16,279 nt of DNA from the NCBI GenBank assembly GCA_040752395.1, contig JBFMHD010000044.1, positions 1 to 16,279 of the forward strand, read 5' to 3'. The DNA is from JBFMHD01 sp040752395 [NCBI: Candidatus Hydrogenedentota bacterium]. Lineage in GTDB: Bacteria > JBFMHD01. Numbering within the stretch: the first letter of the stretch is position 1; every line of letters begins with the position of its first letter. Below, piece after piece: positions 13,617-16,279 of this stretch. The position numbers and the translations under genes are program-made. Under the pieces are notes generated by a model. It did no database searches, was not told where the DNA came from, and was given only the letters and a program-made list of their open reading frames with translations.

Positions 13617-15329
13617 CTATGTCAACTCATCCTCAATTTTACATATTCTGAGTAATTCATTCAGTGTAGTTATGCCGTTCAATGCTTTTTGTAATCCTGC
13701 TTCAAAAAGCGTTTCCATCCCGATTTTTTTCGCACATTTGCGGAGCTCGAGAGTGGATGCTTTTTTCGTTATCAGCATTCTTAATTCTTCATTAGGTAGC
13801 ATAAGCGAAAAGATGCCGGTTCTCTTTTGATACCCGGTATCGTGGCATGCGCGACACCCAATACCCTTATAAAACTTTTTGGTTTCCAATGAACTGAGAA
13901 CCCTGATATTCTGAATCTCATACTCTCCTGGTATATATTCGCATTTACATTCATTACATATCACTCTTACCAATCGCTGTGCTATCACCCCTTCAATAGC
14001 AGAGGCAATGAGAAACGGTTCTACGCCGAGATCGATCAGCCGCGTAATCGCACCTGGCGCATCATTAGTGTGCAGAGTAGCAAAGACCAGATGCCCGGTC
14101 AATGATGCTTCAATCGCTATTTCAGCAGTTTCAAGATCTCGGATCTCGCCCACAAGAATAATATCAGGGTCCTGGCGTAGTATGGAACGCAGACCACGAC
14201 TGAATGTTAAACCGGATTTTATATTTATCTGCGACTGGTTTATCCCCGGTATACGATATTCAATCGGGTCCTCAATAGTGATAATATTCTCTTCAGTTGT
14301 ATTTAATCTTTGCAATATCGCATAAAGCGTTGTGGTTTTACCACAGCCAGTGGGACCAGTAACCAGTATAATACCGTATGGTTTTTGTATAACTGATTTT
14401 ATTAAATCAAGAGTGGTACCGGACAAACCGAGCTGTTCCAGTTCCAGGCGTACTGATTCTTTGTTCAATATTCTGACCACGATCTTCTCACCGTTTAATG
14501 TGGGATAAGATGCTACTCTTAAATCGATTAATATATCGTTGATTTTTACCTGGAAACTACCCTCTTGAGGCAGTCGTTTCTCTGCTATATCAAGCTGGGC
14601 TAAAAGTTTTATGCTTGAGCATATAGCTGCCTGCAGTTTACACGGAAAACCAGCTACCCGATGCAATATACCGTCAATCCGGTATCTTACTTTTAACTCG
14701 TCCTCCCACGGTTCTATATGAATATCGCTAGCACCTTCTTCCACTGCTTGTTCAATCAGCATATTTACGATTTTAGAGACCGTGCCCTCAATGAATTCAG
14801 GTATCTCTGTCCTGACAGTTATTGCGCCGTTCTCTTCAACCGTCTTCTTAATCGTGTCAATAAATGAAAAATCCATGGTCTTCAACATCGCCTCAAGCTT
14901 GCTTGATGTGCCGTAATATTTTTGGAATGCCCATTGGATCTGCGAATGCGTAACAATGACCGGTTCAACCCGCAACCCGGTGCTGTATTCAACCTCTTCA
15001 ATAGCAAAACTGTTCAGCGGGTCTTCCATCGCTAATATAATGTTTTGATAAATTTTAAATAATGGGAAAATACCATACTTGCGGCAAACATCAGGCGATA
15101 TGAGAGAAGTGATACCGCTGTCAATTCGGTTGGGGTTTAAAGTGGCGATCGGTAGATTCAGCTGTTCGCCAAGAGTAGCACATAACTCTGATTCCTTGAT
15201 GAACCCAAGTTCACACAAAATAATTCCCAATCGTTTTCCGATTGAAGATTTTTGCACTTTTAAAGCTTGCACCAGCTGTTCTTCAGTAATAAAGCCTTTT
15301 GATAATAGTAGTTCCCCCAATTTAATCAT
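13617..15329 (-). CDS. pilB: Pilus assembly ATPase PilB/GspE
   Basis: This 570-residue hexameric cytoplasmic ATPase powers pilus extension. The N-terminal MshEN/T2SSE_N domain (about 1-140; LGELLLSKGFITEEQL and LGIILCELGFI) is the type that can bind cyclic di-GMP in relatives. The catalytic domain has an Asp box (about 347-360), Walker A GPTGCGKT (325-332), Walker B IILVGEIRD (390-398) and a His box TGHLVFATLHTND (411-423). A tetracysteine zinc site characteristic of PilB/GspE rather than PilT is present (C458/C461 and C492/C495). It starts two bases after the STAS gene stop, with an AGGA Shine-Dalgarno inside the end of that gene, so the two are translationally coupled. Together with the AMIN secretin and PilM/N/O downstream, PilB is preferred to GspE. 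Confidence 0.96.
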   Translation of the reverse strand: MIKLGELLLSKGFITEEQLVQALKVQKSSIGKRLGIILCELGFIKESELCATLGEQLNLPIATLNPNRIDSGITSLISPDVCRKYGIFPLFKIYQNIILAMEDPLNSFAIEEVEYSTGLRVEPVIVTHSQIQWAFQKYYGTSSKLEAMLKTMDFSFIDTIKKTVEENGAITVRTEIPEFIEGTVSKIVNMLIEQAVEEGASDIHIEPWEDELKVRYRIDGILHRVAGFPCKLQAAICSSIKLLAQLDIAEKRLPQEGSFQVKINDILIDLRVASYPTLNGEKIVVRILNKESVRLELEQLGLSGTTLDLIKSVIQKPYGIILVTGPTGCGKTTTLYAILQRLNTTEENIITIEDPIEYRIPGINQSQINIKSGLTFSRGLRSILRQDPDIILVGEIRDLETAEIAIEASLTGHLVFATLHTNDAPGAITRLIDLGVEPFLIASAIEGVIAQRLVRVICNECKCEYIPGEYEIQNIRVLSSLETKKFYKGIGCRACHDTGYQKRTGIFSLMLPNEELRMLITKKASTLELRKCAKKIGMETLFEAGLQKALNGITTLNELLRICKIEDELT

Positions 15330-15331
15330 AA

Positions 15332-15673
15332 TTAATCCTGTCTAAATTCCTGTAATGCCTGTTTCTGCGAAGTATGTACCTTAATCTCTTTATCAATCCG
15401 CGTAATCTTAAAAATTTCACGGATATCCTCATTAGTAGTCAGTATTACTAAATTTCCTCTGAATAGCCTTACATTCTTAGCAGCTTGCATTAAAATCTCA
15501 AGACCTGTACTGTCTATGGATTGAACATCAGAGCAGTCAAGAATAATATTATACTTTTTATGAGATATTAATTCTCTTATCTTATCTTCAAGAATATTAA
15601 TGTTGTGAGAGTTAATAGCGCCTTTGATATACACAATTATAGCATTATCTTCATCACTAACATTAATTATCAT
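15332..15673 (-). CDS. STAS-domain protein (anti-sigma factor antagonist type)
   Basis: This 113-residue single STAS domain resembles SpoIIAA/RsbV. The hallmark is LDCSDVQSIDSTGLEIL, where D54-S55-T56-G57 contains the serine that is phosphorylated in the family by anti-sigma kinases. Strands at 11-17 and 42-47 and the final helix fit the fold. In known systems such proteins bind an anti-sigma kinase (partner switching) or act in other signalling complexes. Here no kinase or phosphatase partner lies in the window. It ends two bases before pilB, whose Shine-Dalgarno is within it, so the two are made together. A role in controlling pilus assembly is inference from that coupling. The ATG at 15673 lacks a clear Shine-Dalgarno. 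Confidence 0.9.
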   Translation of the reverse strand: MIINVSDEDNAIIVYIKGAINSHNINILEDKIRELISHKKYNIILDCSDVQSIDSTGLEILMQAAKNVRLFRGNLVILTTNEDIREIFKITRIDKEIKVHTSQKQALQEFRQD

Positions 15674-15715
15674 TGAGATTATCTGTGATTCAGATACTAG
15701 ACTTCAAACTCCTAA

Positions 15716-15763
15716 ACATCAGACTTTTTTGTGTAATCTCTGGCCTTTCATTAAGTCTGATGT
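15716..15763. repeat. 11-bp inverted repeat between STAS gene and upstream membrane-protein gene
   Basis: ACATCAGACTT (15716-15726) and AAGTCTGATGT (15753-15763) are perfect reverse complements around a 26-base loop. No long U-run follows on either strand, so this is not a standard terminator. The nearby octamer pair ACGCAATA (15783-15798) shows the gap is repeat-derived too. Confidence 0.6.
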
Positions 15764-15824
15764 CTGCTCTTTATGGTGTGTCACGCAATAACGCAATAAC
15801 GAGTCTACTGTTCGAATCGCACTC

Positions 15825-16187
15825 TTATTTGGTTTCTGGTTTAAAAGCATTCAGAAGCAGTGCGAGTCCTGATATCTCAAGAACAACCGCAATTAGTCTG
15901 ATTATCCGGATTACAGTAAGATCAAGCTTGGTAAATTCAGCAGGAGTTATGTTCATTAAATTAATTAATAATCCTGGCAAGCATAAGGTTACGATAAATA
16001 AGACAAATGCGATACCAATAAGAATAAACGCATTTTTTACATTAGAAGCAACTGCATTCACAAGTGGGTTCTCAGGTTTTGAAAGTGCGGTAATCCTTGA
16101 AACACCTTTCATACAAAGGATTATTCCTACACATAAGTAAAGAATTACTGTTACTATCAAGGTAACAGTAGAAAGAATATTAACCAT
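15825..16187 (-). CDS. Small polytopic membrane protein, unknown function
   Basis: I do not recognise this 120-residue protein. It has about three hydrophobic segments, near 5-27, 50-78 and 86-112, separated by short polar loops (KGVSRITALSKPENP and TPAEFTKLD), with a short charged C-terminal tail. Such proteins are common and give no functional clue. The ATG at 16187 is the first available, but the frame is open upstream into the degenerate C/G-rich contig end, so the true start could be lost. AGCAGGG about 9 nt upstream could serve as a Shine-Dalgarno. It is 151 bp upstream of the STAS gene on the same strand. A link to the pilus locus is not shown. Confidence 0.7.
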   Translation of the reverse strand: MVNILSTVTLIVTVILYLCVGIILCMKGVSRITALSKPENPLVNAVASNVKNAFILIGIAFVLFIVTLCLPGLLINLMNITPAEFTKLDLTVIRIIRLIAVVLEISGLALLLNAFKPETK

Positions 16188-16203
16188 CGAGTAGAGCCCT
16201 GCT

Positions 16204-16279
<76 letters not shown>

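Noticed and set aside
1226-15329. Interpretation as a type II secretion system
   Set aside because: The GspG-like pilins fit, but the AMIN secretin, PilM-type actin-like domain, PilO and PilS/PilR genes point to a type IV pilus.

Overview
The window is AT-rich bacterial DNA. Every convincing gene lies on the minus strand, and together they form one type IV pilus (T4P) biogenesis locus. The secretin carries an AMIN-type N-terminus, and PilM/N/O/P-like parts are present, so the host has an outer membrane. The gene order resembles the pilB-(pilT)-pilC-pilS-pilR-pilA order known from Myxococcus and Geobacter. The repeats and gene fusions look more like an uncultured candidate-phylum bacterium (an Omnitrophota-like lineage is a guess, not shown by the sequence). 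The right end (about 16204-16279) is a G homopolymer and almost certainly a contig-end artefact.

Layout in the direction of transcription (high to low coordinates): a small unrecognised membrane protein (16187-15825); a STAS-domain protein (15673-15332) tightly coupled to the assembly ATPase PilB (15329-13617); a repeat-filled gap; the platform protein PilC (13414-12188); a second repeat-filled gap; a PilS-like six-TM histidine kinase (12025-10781); a PilR-like sigma54 response regulator (10725-9331); a 503-bp regulatory and repeat region (9330-8828); two tandem GspG/PilA-like pilins (8827-8369, 8275-7835); PilV-, PilW- and PilX-like minor pilins (7832-5650); a PilM-PilN fusion (5614-3821); a PilO protein with a PilP/GspC-like C-terminal domain (3837-2917); the secretin PilQ (2920-1226); and an unrecognised coiled-coil membrane protein (1229-273). 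From PilX on, genes overlap or are nearly contiguous, so they are probably one operon. No pilT and no prepilin peptidase gene is present in the window.

The kinase and regulator probably drive the pilin operon next to them. On the minus strand, between pilR and the first pilin, there is a GG-N10-GC element resembling a sigma54 -24/-12 promoter (9192-9179). It is preceded 110-160 bp upstream by a perfect 11-bp inverted repeat carrying TGTC/GACA ends, a plausible PilR-type enhancer. A long hairpin lies in the predicted leader RNA.

The most unusual feature is non-coding. Most gaps between genes carry sequence built from 7-bp words kept in one register. Word families include CTACNNN, NNNAGCC, TCTTGAG, NNGACTC, AGCAAGA and NNCAATT. 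Three long gaps hold mosaics of the same modules in the same order with different unit numbers, and these mosaics end directly against the Shine-Dalgarno sequences of pilC and pilA. This looks like an expanding and contracting heptanucleotide minisatellite family spread through the pilus locus. Its register, copy-number variation and hairpin-forming GAGTC/GACTC arms deserve follow-up.
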